Assembly (NCBI RefSeq): GCF_007655005.1
Contig: NZ_SZVW01000012.1
Coordinates: 124,001-188,000, forward strand
Reading direction: 5' to 3'
Length of the DNA stretch: 64,000 bases
From: Streptomyces tibetensis
GTDB lineage: Bacteria; Actinomycetota; Actinomycetes; Streptomycetales; Streptomycetaceae
Below the pieces are notes generated by a model, which was given only the letters and a program-made list of their open reading frames with translations, was not told where the DNA came from and made no database searches. This document shows, piece after piece, positions 8,943-17,158 of the stretch; position 1 is the stretch's first letter; every line of letters begins with the position of its first letter. A program made the translations under genes and the position numbers.

Positions 8943-9467
8943 GTGCCGGTGAACTCTTTCCGTCACCGGCACCGTTGTGTCTTCCGCGTGTTCCGCCTGC
9001 CCGCTGTCGCGCTGTTGATCACTGCTGCGGGCTGCTCCTCAGCAGACGACAGCGCGTCGGCGGCGGTTCCCAGTCCGGACGGGAAGGTCGTGGGACTGTG
9101 CCGGAACCTGGACAAGGTACTGCCCGCGAAGGTGGACGGTGAGCGCCGCGCGGATCCCGAACCCGCGTCGGCGCTGACGGCGGGCTGGGGCAGCCCGGCG
9201 ATCATACTGCGCTGCGGTGTGCCGCAACCGCCGAAGATGATCGACCCGAAGGTGGCGGACGGCCGGGATCCGGATGCCGTCGCCGGGGGCGTGAACGGGG
9301 TCGACTGGCTGATGGAGAAGCAGGACGGCGGGGGGTATCTGTTCACCACCGCCAACCGGGAGGCGTACGTCGAGGTCCGGGCGCCCGAGGGCGTGGACAG
9401 CTCGGGTGTGCTGATCGATCTGGCCGCGGCCGTGAAGAAGGCGATCCCCGAGGGGATCGCCTCCTGA
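8943..9467 (+). CDS. DUF3515-family lipoprotein
   Basis: Up to 174 residues from the GTG at 8943; a GTG two codons later is also possible. An N-terminal hydrophobic segment ends in a lipobox (LLITAAGC, Cys near residue 31), predicting a membrane-anchored exported lipoprotein. The mature part has two conserved cysteines and the family-like segment WGSPAIILRCGVPQPP, which matches actinobacterial DUF3515. The function is unknown. It starts 14 bp after the Lrp-like gene, so the two may be co-transcribed. Confidence 0.8.
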   Translation: MPVNSFRHRHRCVFRVFRLPAVALLITAAGCSSADDSASAAVPSPDGKVVGLCRNLDKVLPAKVDGERRADPEPASALTAGWGSPAIILRCGVPQPPKMIDPKVADGRDPDAVAGGVNGVDWLMEKQDGGGYLFTTANREAYVEVRAPEGVDSSGVLIDLAAAVKKAIPEGIAS

Positions 9468-9508
9468 GCGCCGCGCCGGTGCTTGTGTCCTGAGCCCGCG
9501 GGCCGTTC

Positions 9509-9538
9509 GTGGCTGATCGCGCAGTTCCCCGCGCCCCT
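9509..9538. repeat. Streptomyces intergenic repeat element (GCGCAGTTCCCCGCGCCCCT type)
   Basis: The sequence CGCGCAGTTCCCCGCGCCCC, preceded by GTGGCTGAT, lies between convergent genes. I recognise it as a motif found very often between Streptomyces genes. Related copies are at 17980-18007 and, as a variant, near 36283-36358. Confidence 0.6.
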
Positions 9539-9549
9539 CGATGGGCGCT

Positions 9550-10707
9550 TCAGCGCAGTCCCGTCGACCTGCGCAGTGCCGCCTGCACCAGCCGGTCGAT
9601 CAGCTCCGGGTAGCTCACCCCGCTCGCCTGCCACATCTGCGGATACATCGAGATGGGCGTGAAGCCGGGCATCGTGTTGATCTCGTTGATCACGAACTCG
9701 CCGTCCTCGGTGAGGAAGAAGTCCGCGCGGACCAGGCCCTCGCAGGACGCCGCCTCGAACGCCTCCACCGCCAGGCGCTGGACCTCGGCCGTCTCCTCGG
9801 GCGTGAGGGGTGCGGGGACGAGGCCCGGAGTGGAGTCGATGTACTTGGCCTCGAAGTCGTAGTACGCCTGCGCCTCGGGCGGGGGGATCTCCGCGGGCAG
9901 GGAGGCCCGGGGGCCGTCCTCGAACTCCAGGACGCCGCACTCGATCTCGCGGCCGCGCAGCGCGGCCTCCACGAGGATCTTCGGGTCGTGCCGCTGGGCC
10001 TCGGCGATCGCCTCGTCGAGTCCGGAGAGGTCGTCGACCTTGGTGATGCCGATCGACGAGCCGGCCCGCGAGGGCTTCACGAACAGCGGCCAGCCGTGCT
10101 CGCCGGCGAAGTCGACGATCTTCTTGCGGGCTGCGGCCTGGTCGTGTTCCCACTCCCGCGGCCGGATCACCACGTACGGGCCGACCTTCAGCCCGAAGGA
10201 GGTGAACACCCGCTTCATGTACTCCTTGTCCTGGCCGACGGCCGAGGCGAGCACACCCGAACCCACGTACGGGACGCCGGAGAGCTCCAGGAGGCCCTGG
10301 AGGGTGCCGTCCTCGCCGTACGGGCCGTGCAGCACCGGGAAGACCACGTCGACCTCGCCGAGCGCCTTGGGGACCGATCCCGGCTCGCTGTAGACGACTT
10401 CGCGGTTGGCGGGGTCGACCGGGAGGATCACTCCGCCCTCGGCCGACTCCGCGAGCGCGTCGACGCTCGGCGGGCGCCGGTCGACGATCGCCATCCGCTC
10501 CGGTTCGTCCGCCGTGAGCGCCCAACGCCCGTCCTGGGTGATACCGATCGGCAGGACGTCGTACTTCGTCCGGTCGATGGCTTTGAGGACGGCGCCGGCG
10601 GTGACCACGGAGATCCCGTGTTCGGAGCTGCGCCCGCCGAACACGACGGCCACACGCGGCTTGCGAGGCGGCTGCTCGGGGCTCTGGGGGAGGTTCTCGG
10701 TGCTCAT
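9550..10707 (-). CDS. ddlA: D-alanine--D-alanine ligase
   Basis: 385 residues. It makes D-Ala-D-Ala for peptidoglycan in the cytoplasm. The N-terminal domain carries the family start VAVVFGGRSSEHGISVVTAG (about residues 18-37). The ATP-grasp part has FVKPSRAGSSIGITKVDD and the C-terminal GLVRADFFLTEDGEFVINEINTMPG, given here as GLVRADFFL and INEINTMPG, which bind Mg-ATP. The ligand signature with INTMPGFTPISMYPQMW predicts ordinary D-Ala specificity rather than D-Lac. It is followed by gpsA and plsC on the same strand in reading order plsC, gpsA, ddlA. Confidence 0.95.
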   Translation of the reverse strand: MSTENLPQSPEQPPRKPRVAVVFGGRSSEHGISVVTAGAVLKAIDRTKYDVLPIGITQDGRWALTADEPERMAIVDRRPPSVDALAESAEGGVILPVDPANREVVYSEPGSVPKALGEVDVVFPVLHGPYGEDGTLQGLLELSGVPYVGSGVLASAVGQDKEYMKRVFTSFGLKVGPYVVIRPREWEHDQAAARKKIVDFAGEHGWPLFVKPSRAGSSIGITKVDDLSGLDEAIAEAQRHDPKILVEAALRGREIECGVLEFEDGPRASLPAEIPPPEAQAYYDFEAKYIDSTPGLVPAPLTPEETAEVQRLAVEAFEAASCEGLVRADFFLTEDGEFVINEINTMPGFTPISMYPQMWQASGVSYPELIDRLVQAALRRSTGLR

Positions 10708-10766
10708 ATCGCGTTGAGAGTACCCGTTGGTAGGGCCGCTAGTAAGCGCCGCCGGCCTCGCGTCGC

Positions 10767-11777
10767 TCAGCGTCGTTCGGGCTTCGCGCTGCGCGACATC
10801 AGCTCCTTGAGGGCCACCACCGGAGGCTTGCCCTCGTGCACGATGCCGACGACCGTCTCCGTGATGGGCATGTCGACGCCGTGCCGACGGGCCAGATCGA
10901 GCACCGACTCACAGGACTTGACGCCCTCCGCGGTCTGCTTGGTGACGGCGATGGTCTCCTGGAGGGTCATGCCCTTGCCGAGGTTGGTGCCGAAGGTGTG
11001 GTTGCGCGACAGCGGCGAGGAGCAGGTCGCCACCAGGTCGCCCAGGCCCGCGAGTCCGGAGAAGGTCAGCGGGTCGGCTCCGAGGGCCATGCCGAGCCGG
11101 GTGGTCTCGGCGAGCCCGCGGGTGATGAGGGAGCCCTTGGCGTTGTCGCCGAGGCCCATGCCGTCCGCGATGCCGACGGCGAGACCGATGACGTTCTTCA
11201 CGGCTCCGCCCAGTTCGCAACCGACCACGTCCGTATTGGTGTACGGGCGGAAGTACGGCGTGTGGCAGGCGGCCTGGAGCCGCTGGGCGACCGCCTCGTC
11301 GGTGCAGGCCACCACGGCCGCGGCCGGCATCCGCGCGGCGATCTCCCGCGCGAGGTTGGGCCCGGTGACCACGGCGATCCGGTCCGGGCCGACCTTGGCG
11401 ACGTCGTCGATGACCTCGCTCATCCGCATCGCGGAGCCGAGTTCGACGCCCTTCATCAACGACACCAGCACCGTGTCGGGGGCCAGCAGCGGGCTCCACT
11501 CGGCGAGGTTGCCGCGCAGGGTCTGCGAGGGCACCGACAGCACCGTGAAGTCGGCGTCCGCCGCGGCCTCGGCGGGATCGGTGGTGGCCCGGACGTTCTC
11601 CGGGAGCTCGACGCCCGGGAAGTAGTCGGGATTGGTCCGCGTGGAGTTGATCGCCTCCGCGACCTCCGGGCGTCGCGCCCACAGGGTGACCTCGCACCCC
11701 GCGTCGGCGAGCACCATGCCGAAGGCCGTACCCCACGAACCGGCGCTCAGGACCGCCGCCTTGACCGGCTTGCTCAC
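10767..11777 (-). CDS. gpsA: NAD(P)+-dependent glycerol-3-phosphate dehydrogenase
   Basis: 336 residues from the GTG at 11777, overlapping the plsC stop by 4 bp. It makes sn-glycerol-3-phosphate for phospholipid synthesis. The Rossmann nucleotide-binding loop is AAVLSAGSWGTAFG (residues 7-20), where the family usually has G-x-G-S-W-G, so the first Gly is Ser here. The catalytic region includes ELGGAVKNVIGLAVGIADGM, and the C-terminus ends with a Lys/Arg-rich tail. Coupling to plsC puts two consecutive steps of phosphatidic acid synthesis in one transcript, with ddlA 59 bp downstream. Confidence 0.95.
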   Translation of the reverse strand: MSKPVKAAVLSAGSWGTAFGMVLADAGCEVTLWARRPEVAEAINSTRTNPDYFPGVELPENVRATTDPAEAAADADFTVLSVPSQTLRGNLAEWSPLLAPDTVLVSLMKGVELGSAMRMSEVIDDVAKVGPDRIAVVTGPNLAREIAARMPAAAVVACTDEAVAQRLQAACHTPYFRPYTNTDVVGCELGGAVKNVIGLAVGIADGMGLGDNAKGSLITRGLAETTRLGMALGADPLTFSGLAGLGDLVATCSSPLSRNHTFGTNLGKGMTLQETIAVTKQTAEGVKSCESVLDLARRHGVDMPITETVVGIVHEGKPPVVALKELMSRSAKPERR

Positions 11778-12565
11778 TTGCCCAGCCCCTCTTCCTGCAC
11801 GGTCTGCCCGGCCTCCTGGTGCGTCTGTGTCTGTGCCTGTGTGCGGCGCCGCTGCTCGATCCGCTCCCGGCGCGGGTCGTACGGCGTCTCGGGCGCCTTC
11901 TCGCCGCGGATCAGCTCCAGCTGGGCGGTGACGGCGGCCATGATGACCTCCGTGGCCTCCTTCAGCAGCTCCGCGGTCATCTCCCGGTCGTAGAACCGCG
12001 CGAGGTCCACGGGCGGCCCGGCGAGCACGCGGTGCGTCTTGCGGGGCAGCAGATTCGGCTTCTTCGCGTACGGCGGCAGCAACTCGTTGCAGCCCCACTG
12101 GGCGACGGGGATGACCGGGCACTTGGTCTGCAGGGCGACGCGCGCGGCCCCGGTCTTGGCGGTCATGGGCCAGCCGTCCGGGTCGCGCGTGAGGGTGCCC
12201 TCCGGGTAGAAGGCCACGCATTCCCCGCGGTCCACGGCGTCGATCGCGGCCCGGAAGGCGCTCAGCGCGTCCGTGCTCTCGCGGTAGACGGGAATCTGCC
12301 CGGTGCCCCGCATCGCGGCCCCGACGAATCCCTTCTTGAAAAGCCCGCTCTTCGCGAGGAATCGCGGGACGCGCCCGGTGTTGTACTGAAAGTGCGCGTA
12401 AGCGAAGGGATCGATGTGCGAATTATGGTTCACCGCGGTGATAAATCCACCCTCGGCCGGAATGTGCTCCATTCCACGCCAGTCCCGCCTGAGCAGAACC
12501 ACCAGCGGCGGTTTGCAGATCACCGCGGCGAAGCGGTACCAGAAGCCGATTCTGCGGCGGGGCAC
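11774..12565 (-). CDS. plsC: 1-acyl-sn-glycerol-3-phosphate acyltransferase (PlsC family)
   Basis: 263 residues from a GTG at 12565 with a GAGGAAGG ribosome site 8 bp upstream. The acyltransferase motifs are the catalytic HX4D in VNHNSHID (near residue 37), FLAKSGLFKKG, and the substrate-binding FYPEGTLTRD (near residue 112). A hydrophobic N-terminal segment suggests membrane association. The C-terminal 40 residues are charged and Gln/Thr-rich and probably disordered. It is first in the plsC-gpsA-ddlA run. Confidence 0.9.
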   Translation of the reverse strand: MPRRRIGFWYRFAAVICKPPLVVLLRRDWRGMEHIPAEGGFITAVNHNSHIDPFAYAHFQYNTGRVPRFLAKSGLFKKGFVGAAMRGTGQIPVYRESTDALSAFRAAIDAVDRGECVAFYPEGTLTRDPDGWPMTAKTGAARVALQTKCPVIPVAQWGCNELLPPYAKKPNLLPRKTHRVLAGPPVDLARFYDREMTAELLKEATEVIMAAVTAQLELIRGEKAPETPYDPRRERIEQRRRTQAQTQTHQEAGQTVQEEGLGK

Positions 12566-12723
12566 GCGGACACCTTCCTCTAAAGCCTGAAGCCGGGGCC
12601 ACGGGGGGCCGCACAAGTGTCGCCCCAGGCCGCCGGTCTGTCGAGAACACCGTACGCCCCGGCACGCCGCCCGCCCGAGGCCCCGGGTGACAATGACCGC
12701 GACAAGAGGAGGACGGAACACCC

Positions 12724-13362
12724 GTGCAGTGGACCTTGGTCGTACCCCTGAAGCCCCTGGCCCAGGCCAAGAGCAGGCTTGCGGACACCGCGGACGACGG
12801 GCTGCGGCCGGACCTGGCGTTGGCCTTCGCCCAGGACACGGTGGCGGCCGCGCTGGCCTGCCCGGGGGTGGGGGATGTGGCAGTCGTCACGGACGATGCC
12901 CGGGCGGGCCGTGAGCTGGCCGCGCTGGGCGCCGCGATCATCCCCGACGAGCCGGGCGGCGGTCTCAACGCCGCCCTCGCACACGCGACGCGGGCCGTAC
13001 GGTCCGCCCGCCCGGCCCGAGCGGTGGCCGCACTGAACGCCGATCTGCCGGCTTTGCGCCCGACGGAATTGTCCCGGGTACTGGATACCGCCGCCGAATT
13101 CCCGCGCGCATTTCTCCCGGACGCGGCCGGAATCGGGACGACCCTGTTGGCCGCCGCCCCGGGCCGGGAATTGCACCCGGCCTTCGGCACGGACTCCCGG
13201 GCCCGGCACCGCGCGTCGGGAGCCGTGGAACTGCCCCTCACCGAGGTCGATTCCGTACGCCAGGACGTGGACACCGGCGACGACCTGCGCAGCGCGCTGG
13301 CCCTGGGGGTCGGCCCTCATACGGCCGCGACCGCCGCGCGGTTGCTGATTCCCGGGCAGTAG
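12724..13362 (+). CDS. cofC: Phospholactate/phosphoenolpyruvate guanylyltransferase (F420 biosynthesis)
   Basis: 212 residues from a GTG with GAGGAGG upstream. It activates the 3-carbon acid phosphate with GTP early in coenzyme F420 synthesis (also called FbiD in actinobacteria). The nucleotidyltransferase fold begins WTLVVPLKPLAQAKSRLAD, with the GTP-binding Lys/Arg pattern. Later come AALNADLPALRP and the acidic FGTDSRARH region. It is divergent from plsC, and a small CSD-like gene follows 9 bp later. Confidence 0.9.
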   Translation: MQWTLVVPLKPLAQAKSRLADTADDGLRPDLALAFAQDTVAAALACPGVGDVAVVTDDARAGRELAALGAAIIPDEPGGGLNAALAHATRAVRSARPARAVAALNADLPALRPTELSRVLDTAAEFPRAFLPDAAGIGTTLLAAAPGRELHPAFGTDSRARHRASGAVELPLTEVDSVRQDVDTGDDLRSALALGVGPHTAATAARLLIPGQ

Positions 13363-13371
13363 GCTGCGGCC

Positions 13372-13575
13372 ATGCAGGCGACCGCGTACACGTACGACCC
13401 CGAAAGCCGCAGCGGGCAGGTGCTCCTGGACGACGGCACCCCGGTGCCCTTCGACGCGGCCGCGTTCGACGCGGGAGGCCTCAGACTGCTGCGCCCGGGC
13501 CAGCGGGTGCGCATCGAGGTCGAAGGGGCGAGGGACGCGCTCCGGATCACTCTGGTGACCCTGCAGACCCTCTGA
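13372..13575 (+). CDS. Small cold-shock-like (OB-fold) conserved protein
   Basis: 67 residues: an initial strand QATAYTYDPESRSGQVLLDD, then GTPVPFDAAAFDAGG, and a GQRVRIEVEG segment. The pattern resembles a minimal cold-shock domain (variable loop, then LRPGQRV like the L-x-x-G-x-x-V of CSD proteins), but the RNP1 and RNP2 aromatic motifs are not intact. Nucleic-acid binding is therefore uncertain. It starts 9 bp after cofC and probably shares its transcript. Confidence 0.7.
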   Translation: MQATAYTYDPESRSGQVLLDDGTPVPFDAAAFDAGGLRLLRPGQRVRIEVEGARDALRITLVTLQTL

Positions 13576-13603
13576 CCACGACTGACGTGCTTGAACACGC
13601 CGC

Positions 13604-13631
13604 GGGCCGGACTCCGTGCGGAGTCCGGCCC
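13604..13631. terminator. Terminator between the CSD-like gene and hupS
   Basis: A perfect 13-bp stem, GGGCCGGACTCCG paired with CGGAGTCCGGCCC, around a 2-nt loop between convergent genes. It probably serves both directions. Confidence 0.85.
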
Positions 13632-13654
13632 GGCGCGTGAGTACCCCGGTGCCC

Positions 13655-14296
13655 CTACTTCTTGCGGGCGGTGGTCTTCTTGGCGGTGGTCTTGCGCGCC
13701 GTCGACTTCTTGGCGGGCGCCTTCTTGGCCGTGGCCTTCTTCGCCGGGGCCTTCTTCGCGGTGGTCTTCTTCGCGGCGGTGGTCTTGGACGTCGCCGTGG
13801 TCTTCTTGGCGGGCGCCTTCTTCGCGGTGGTCTTCTTCGCGGCCGCGGTCTTCGTCGTGGCCTTCTTCGCCGTCGTCTTCTTGGCGGTGGTCTTCTTCGC
13901 GGCGGCCGACTTGGTGGTCGCCTTCTTCGCGGCGGCCTTCTTGACCGTCGCGCCGGCACCGCCGGTCAGGCTGCCCTTCGGCGCCTTCTTGACGGAGACC
14001 TCGCCGCCGCGCGGCAGCTTCTTCGAGCCGCTGACCAGGTCCTTGAAGCCCTGACCGGCGCGGAAGCGCGGAACGGAGGTCTTCTTGACCCGAACCCTCT
14101 CGCCCGTCTGGGGGTTACGGGCGTACCGGGCCGGACGGTCGACCTTCTCGAACGAACCGAAGCCGGTGACCGAGACCCGCTCACCCGAGACGACCGCTCG
14201 GACGATGGCGTCCAGTACATGGTCGACAGCGTCGGCGGCCTGCTGGCGGCCGCCCATCTTGTCGGCAATCGCTTCTACGAGCTGCGCCTTGTTCAC
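13655..14296 (-). CDS. hupS: HU-family nucleoid protein with a lysine-rich tail (HupS)
   Basis: 213 residues. Residues 1-95 form a normal HU domain: MNKAQLVEAIADKMGGRQQA, the GFGSFEK turn, and the DNA-binding arm RPARYARNPQTGERVRVKK. Residues from about 96 are a Lys/Ala/Thr-rich H1-like tail built from repeats of KKTTAKK and KKAPAKK type. This two-part architecture is that of Streptomyces HupS, which compacts spore nucleoids, as opposed to the tail-less HupA. It is a single gene with its own terminator. Confidence 0.95.
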   Translation of the reverse strand: MNKAQLVEAIADKMGGRQQAADAVDHVLDAIVRAVVSGERVSVTGFGSFEKVDRPARYARNPQTGERVRVKKTSVPRFRAGQGFKDLVSGSKKLPRGGEVSVKKAPKGSLTGGAGATVKKAAAKKATTKSAAAKKTTAKKTTAKKATTKTAAAKKTTAKKAPAKKTTATSKTTAAKKTTAKKAPAKKATAKKAPAKKSTARKTTAKKTTARKK

Positions 14297-14432
14297 GTCT
14301 TCCCCTTCGGAGACATCGCCAGAACGAAAGTGTTCAAGCTTTTTCGCACGTTAGGCAGATATATACCGCAAATCAAACACGAAACGGGCTTATCACCCTT
14401 GTGCCGCAGCGAACTCGACGGTGTCGAGAGGT

Positions 14433-14663
14433 TCAGCGTTCCTCGACGGGGAGACGTCCCTCGTCGAGGTCCGTATTGAACCGCTCCAGCCGCCTTGCCG
14501 CGTCGGCGAGATCGTGCTTGGCCGCGGCCGTAATGACCAGCAGCTTCCGGGTCAGCGCCATCCGTACGCCCTCCGGGACTTGCAGTGCGCGCACCCTTGT
14601 GTGCGCTTCCTTGAGTTGGTCCGCGACTGCCGCATAGAGCTCGAGTTGGCCGTCGTGTTCCAT
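14433..14663 (-). CDS. Small conserved hypothetical protein
   Basis: 76 residues from the ATG at 14663. It is predicted all-helical and charged (YAAVADQLKEAHTRVRALQ, KLLVITAAAKHDLADAARRLERF). There is no signal or membrane segment and no domain I can name. Its position between leuD and hupS matches a conserved streptomycete gene (recollection). It could be a small coiled-coil partner protein. Confidence 0.7.
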   Translation of the reverse strand: MEHDGQLELYAAVADQLKEAHTRVRALQVPEGVRMALTRKLLVITAAAKHDLADAARRLERFNTDLDEGRLPVEER

Positions 14664-14849
14664 GCACAGATTGTGCCATCTGGGGCGAGTTGTCGCCTGC
14701 GCAGGGGACAACTGCCGCCTCAAACGGCCTTCCCGGCACACGTGGAAGTCACGGCTGTACCCCTCGCTTACCCCAGCAACCACGGGCTTAACGTGGGAAG
14801 TTGGCAGCCGAACAACGGGTGGGCAGGGCCGTTCGGGTGCAGACACGGC

Positions 14850-14880
14850 TGTACCCCCGATCGGGCTGATCGGGGGTACA
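14850..14880. terminator. Perfect inverted repeat downstream of leuD
   Basis: The 13-bp arms TGTACCCCCGATC and GATCGGGGGTACA surround a GGGCT loop, 60 bp beyond the leuD stop. It is a likely leuCD terminator. The rest of the 276-bp gap between leuD and the next gene shows nothing else that I can name. Confidence 0.75.
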
Positions 14881-14939
14881 GAGGGGATGTTGCTGTGGCC
14901 GAAAGTCGCCTTGCTCTCAGGCGGCGGACCGTGCCGGGG

Positions 14940-15533
14940 TCAGACCGGGAGGGTGCGCGGCTTGAAGGAGGGGCGCTTGGCCTCGTAGGTGGCGATGTCG
15001 GCCTCGTTCCGCAGGGTGATCGAGATGTCGTCGAGGCCGTTCAGCAGCCGCCAGCGGGAGTTCTCGTCCAGCTCGAAGGCGGCGGTGATGCCCTCGGCGC
15101 GCACCTCGCGGGCATGAAGGTCGACGGTGATCTCGGCCTGCGGGTCCTTCTCGGTGAGTTCCCACAGCGCGTCCACGATCGGCTGCTCCAGAACGACCGT
15201 GAGCAGGCCGTTCTTGAGCGAGTTGCCGCGGAAGATGTCGGCGAAGCGGGAGGAGATCACGGCCTTGAAGCCGTAGTTCTGCAGGGCCCAGACGGCATGC
15301 TCGCGGGACGAGCCGGTGCCGAAGTCCGGGCCGGCGACGAGGACGGTCGCGCCCTTGCGCTCGCTCTGGTTGAGCACGAACGTCTCGTCCTTGCGCCAGG
15401 CCTCGAACAGCCCGTCCTCGAACCCGTCGCGCGTGACCTTCTTGAGCCAGTGGGCGGGGATGATCTGGTCGGTGTCGACGTTGGAACGGCGCAGCGGGAC
15501 GGCCCGGCCGGTGTGGGTGGTGAAGGCTTCCAT
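14940..15533 (-). CDS. leuD: 3-isopropylmalate dehydratase small subunit
   Basis: 197 residues. It is the swivelling domain subunit of isopropylmalate isomerase in leucine synthesis, working with LeuC. Typical motifs are TGRAVPLRRSNVDTDQIIPA at the start and GPDFGTGSSREHAVWALQNY near residue 70, given here as GPDFGTGSSREHAVWAL. It lies 2 bp after the leuC stop, so the two are translated together. Confidence 0.97.
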   Translation of the reverse strand: MEAFTTHTGRAVPLRRSNVDTDQIIPAHWLKKVTRDGFEDGLFEAWRKDETFVLNQSERKGATVLVAGPDFGTGSSREHAVWALQNYGFKAVISSRFADIFRGNSLKNGLLTVVLEQPIVDALWELTEKDPQAEITVDLHAREVRAEGITAAFELDENSRWRLLNGLDDISITLRNEADIATYEAKRPSFKPRTLPV

Positions 15534-15535
15534 GA

Positions 15536-16963
15536 TCAGACTCCAGCGGGCGTGGGGGCGTCGGCGGACAGGTCGGCCGGGGAGGCCAGGTGGCCAAGGA
15601 CGGCGGTGGCGGCCGCGACCTGCGGCGACACCAGGTGGGTGCGTCCGCCCTTGCCCTGCCTGCCTTCGAAGTTGCGGTTGGAGGTGGACGCGGAGCGCTC
15701 ACCGGGGGCCAGCTGGTCGGGGTTCATGCCGAGGCACATCGAGCAGCCCGCGTGCCGCCATTCGGCGCCGGCCTCCTTGAACACCACGTCCAGGCCCTCG
15801 GAAACGGCCTGCAGACCCACCCGCGCGGAGCCCGGGACGACCAGCATCCGTACGCCGTCGGCGACTTTGCGGCCCTTCAGCAGCTCGGCGGCCGCCCGCA
15901 GGTCCTCGATGCGGCCGTTGGTGCAGGAGCCTACGAAGACGGTGTCCACGTTGATGGAGCGCAGCGGCTGCCCGGCCTCCAACCCCATGTACTCCAGGGC
16001 CTTTTCGGCGGCGTAGCGCTCCGATGCGTCTTCGTACGAAGCAGGGTCGGGGACGGACGCCGAAAGGGGTGCGCCCTGCCCGGGGTTGGTGCCCCAGGTG
16101 ACGAACGGCGACAGTTCGGCGGCCTCGATGACCACCTCGGCGTCGAACTCGGCGTCCTCGTCGGTCCTGAGGGTCTTCCAGTACGCGACGGCCGCGTCCC
16201 AGTCCTCGCCCTCGGGGGCGTGCGGGCGGCCCTGGAGGTAGGCGAACGTGGTCTCGTCCGGGGCGATCATGCCCGCGCGGGCACCGGCCTCGATCGACAT
16301 GTTGCAGATGGTCATCCGGGCTTCCATCGACAGCTTCTCGATGGCCTCGCCGCGGTACTCCAGCACATAGCCCTGGCCGCCGCCGGTGCCGATCCTCGCG
16401 ATGATCGCCAGGATCAGGTCCTTGGCGGTGACACCCTCGGGCAGCTCGCCGTTGACCGTGATCGCCATGGTCTTCGGCCGGGACATCGGCAGCGTCTGCG
16501 TGGCCAGCACGTGCTCCACCTGGGAGGTGCCGATACCGAACGCCAGCGCCCCGAACGCGCCGTGCGTGGAGGTGTGGGAGTCACCACACACCACGGTGGT
16601 GCCCGGCTGGGTCAGACCCAGCTGCGGGCCCACCACGTGCACGACGCCCTGCTCGACGTCGCCCAGCGGGTGCAGACGCACCCCGAAGTCGGCGGCGTTC
16701 TTGCGCAGCGTCTCCAGCTGCACCCGCGAGACCGGGTCCGCGATCGGCTTGTCGATGTCCAGGGTCGGGGTGTTGTGGTCCTCGGTGGCGATGGTGAGGT
16801 CCAGACGCCGCACCGTGCGGCCGCTCTTGCGCAGACCGTCGAAGGCCTGCGGACTGGTCACCTCGTGCAGCAGGTGCAGATCGATGAAGAGAAGGTCGGG
16901 CTCGCCCTCCGCGCGCCGGACGACATGGTCGTCCCAGACTTTCTCCGCGAGTGTCCTACCCAT
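15536..16963 (-). CDS. leuC: 3-isopropylmalate dehydratase large subunit
   Basis: 475 residues from the ATG at 16963 with a GGAGGG ribosome site. It is an aconitase-family [4Fe-4S] enzyme. Cluster ligands are visible in VGSCTNGR (near residue 345) and the paired cysteines of GCSMCLGMNPD (near residue 408). VCGDSHTSTHGAFGALAFGIG lies near residue 130, given here as CGDSHTSTHGAFGALAFG. It is the first gene of leuCD and divergent from ndgR, whose product is the expected regulator. Confidence 0.97.
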   Translation of the reverse strand: MGRTLAEKVWDDHVVRRAEGEPDLLFIDLHLLHEVTSPQAFDGLRKSGRTVRRLDLTIATEDHNTPTLDIDKPIADPVSRVQLETLRKNAADFGVRLHPLGDVEQGVVHVVGPQLGLTQPGTTVVCGDSHTSTHGAFGALAFGIGTSQVEHVLATQTLPMSRPKTMAITVNGELPEGVTAKDLILAIIARIGTGGGQGYVLEYRGEAIEKLSMEARMTICNMSIEAGARAGMIAPDETTFAYLQGRPHAPEGEDWDAAVAYWKTLRTDEDAEFDAEVVIEAAELSPFVTWGTNPGQGAPLSASVPDPASYEDASERYAAEKALEYMGLEAGQPLRSINVDTVFVGSCTNGRIEDLRAAAELLKGRKVADGVRMLVVPGSARVGLQAVSEGLDVVFKEAGAEWRHAGCSMCLGMNPDQLAPGERSASTSNRNFEGRQGKGGRTHLVSPQVAAATAVLGHLASPADLSADAPTPAGV

Positions 16964-16976
16964 CGCTGTTCCCTCC

Positions 16977-17047
16977 GGTCGGCGACGGTCCGCCGACCCA
17001 ACTAGAGATCTTGAGGAGGCAGTGCCCGTACCCCTGATTCCGGGCAC
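16977..17047 (-). promoter_or_regulatory. leuCD 5' leader hairpins
   Basis: Read on the minus strand, a 7-bp stem (GTGCCCG/CGGGCAC, 17022-17047) is followed by an 8-bp stem (GGTCGGCG/CGCCGACC, 16977-16998). The second directly abuts the GGAGGG ribosome site of leuC at 16971-16976. No leader peptide rich in Leu codons was found. The hairpins may influence leuC translation, but this is only positional evidence. Confidence 0.35.
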
Positions 17048-17125
17048 CCACCGCCAGGCCCTTACGTCACGGGCCGTTGTGACTTCGTGATTCCAGGGTG
17101 GCGCGTTCCACGGAAAATTGAACTT

Positions 17126-17146
17126 GCGTTTCACAGAGTGAGACGC
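17126..17146. promoter_or_regulatory. Candidate NdgR operator
   Basis: An imperfect palindrome with 9-bp arms, GCGTTTCAC and GTGAGACGC (one mismatch) around AGA, ends 12 bp before the ndgR start in the leuC-ndgR divergent region. NdgR/AreB proteins are known to bind between their own gene and leuCD. Assigning this exact site is inference. Confidence 0.4.
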
Positions 17147-17158
17147 GAGTATCGTTTC

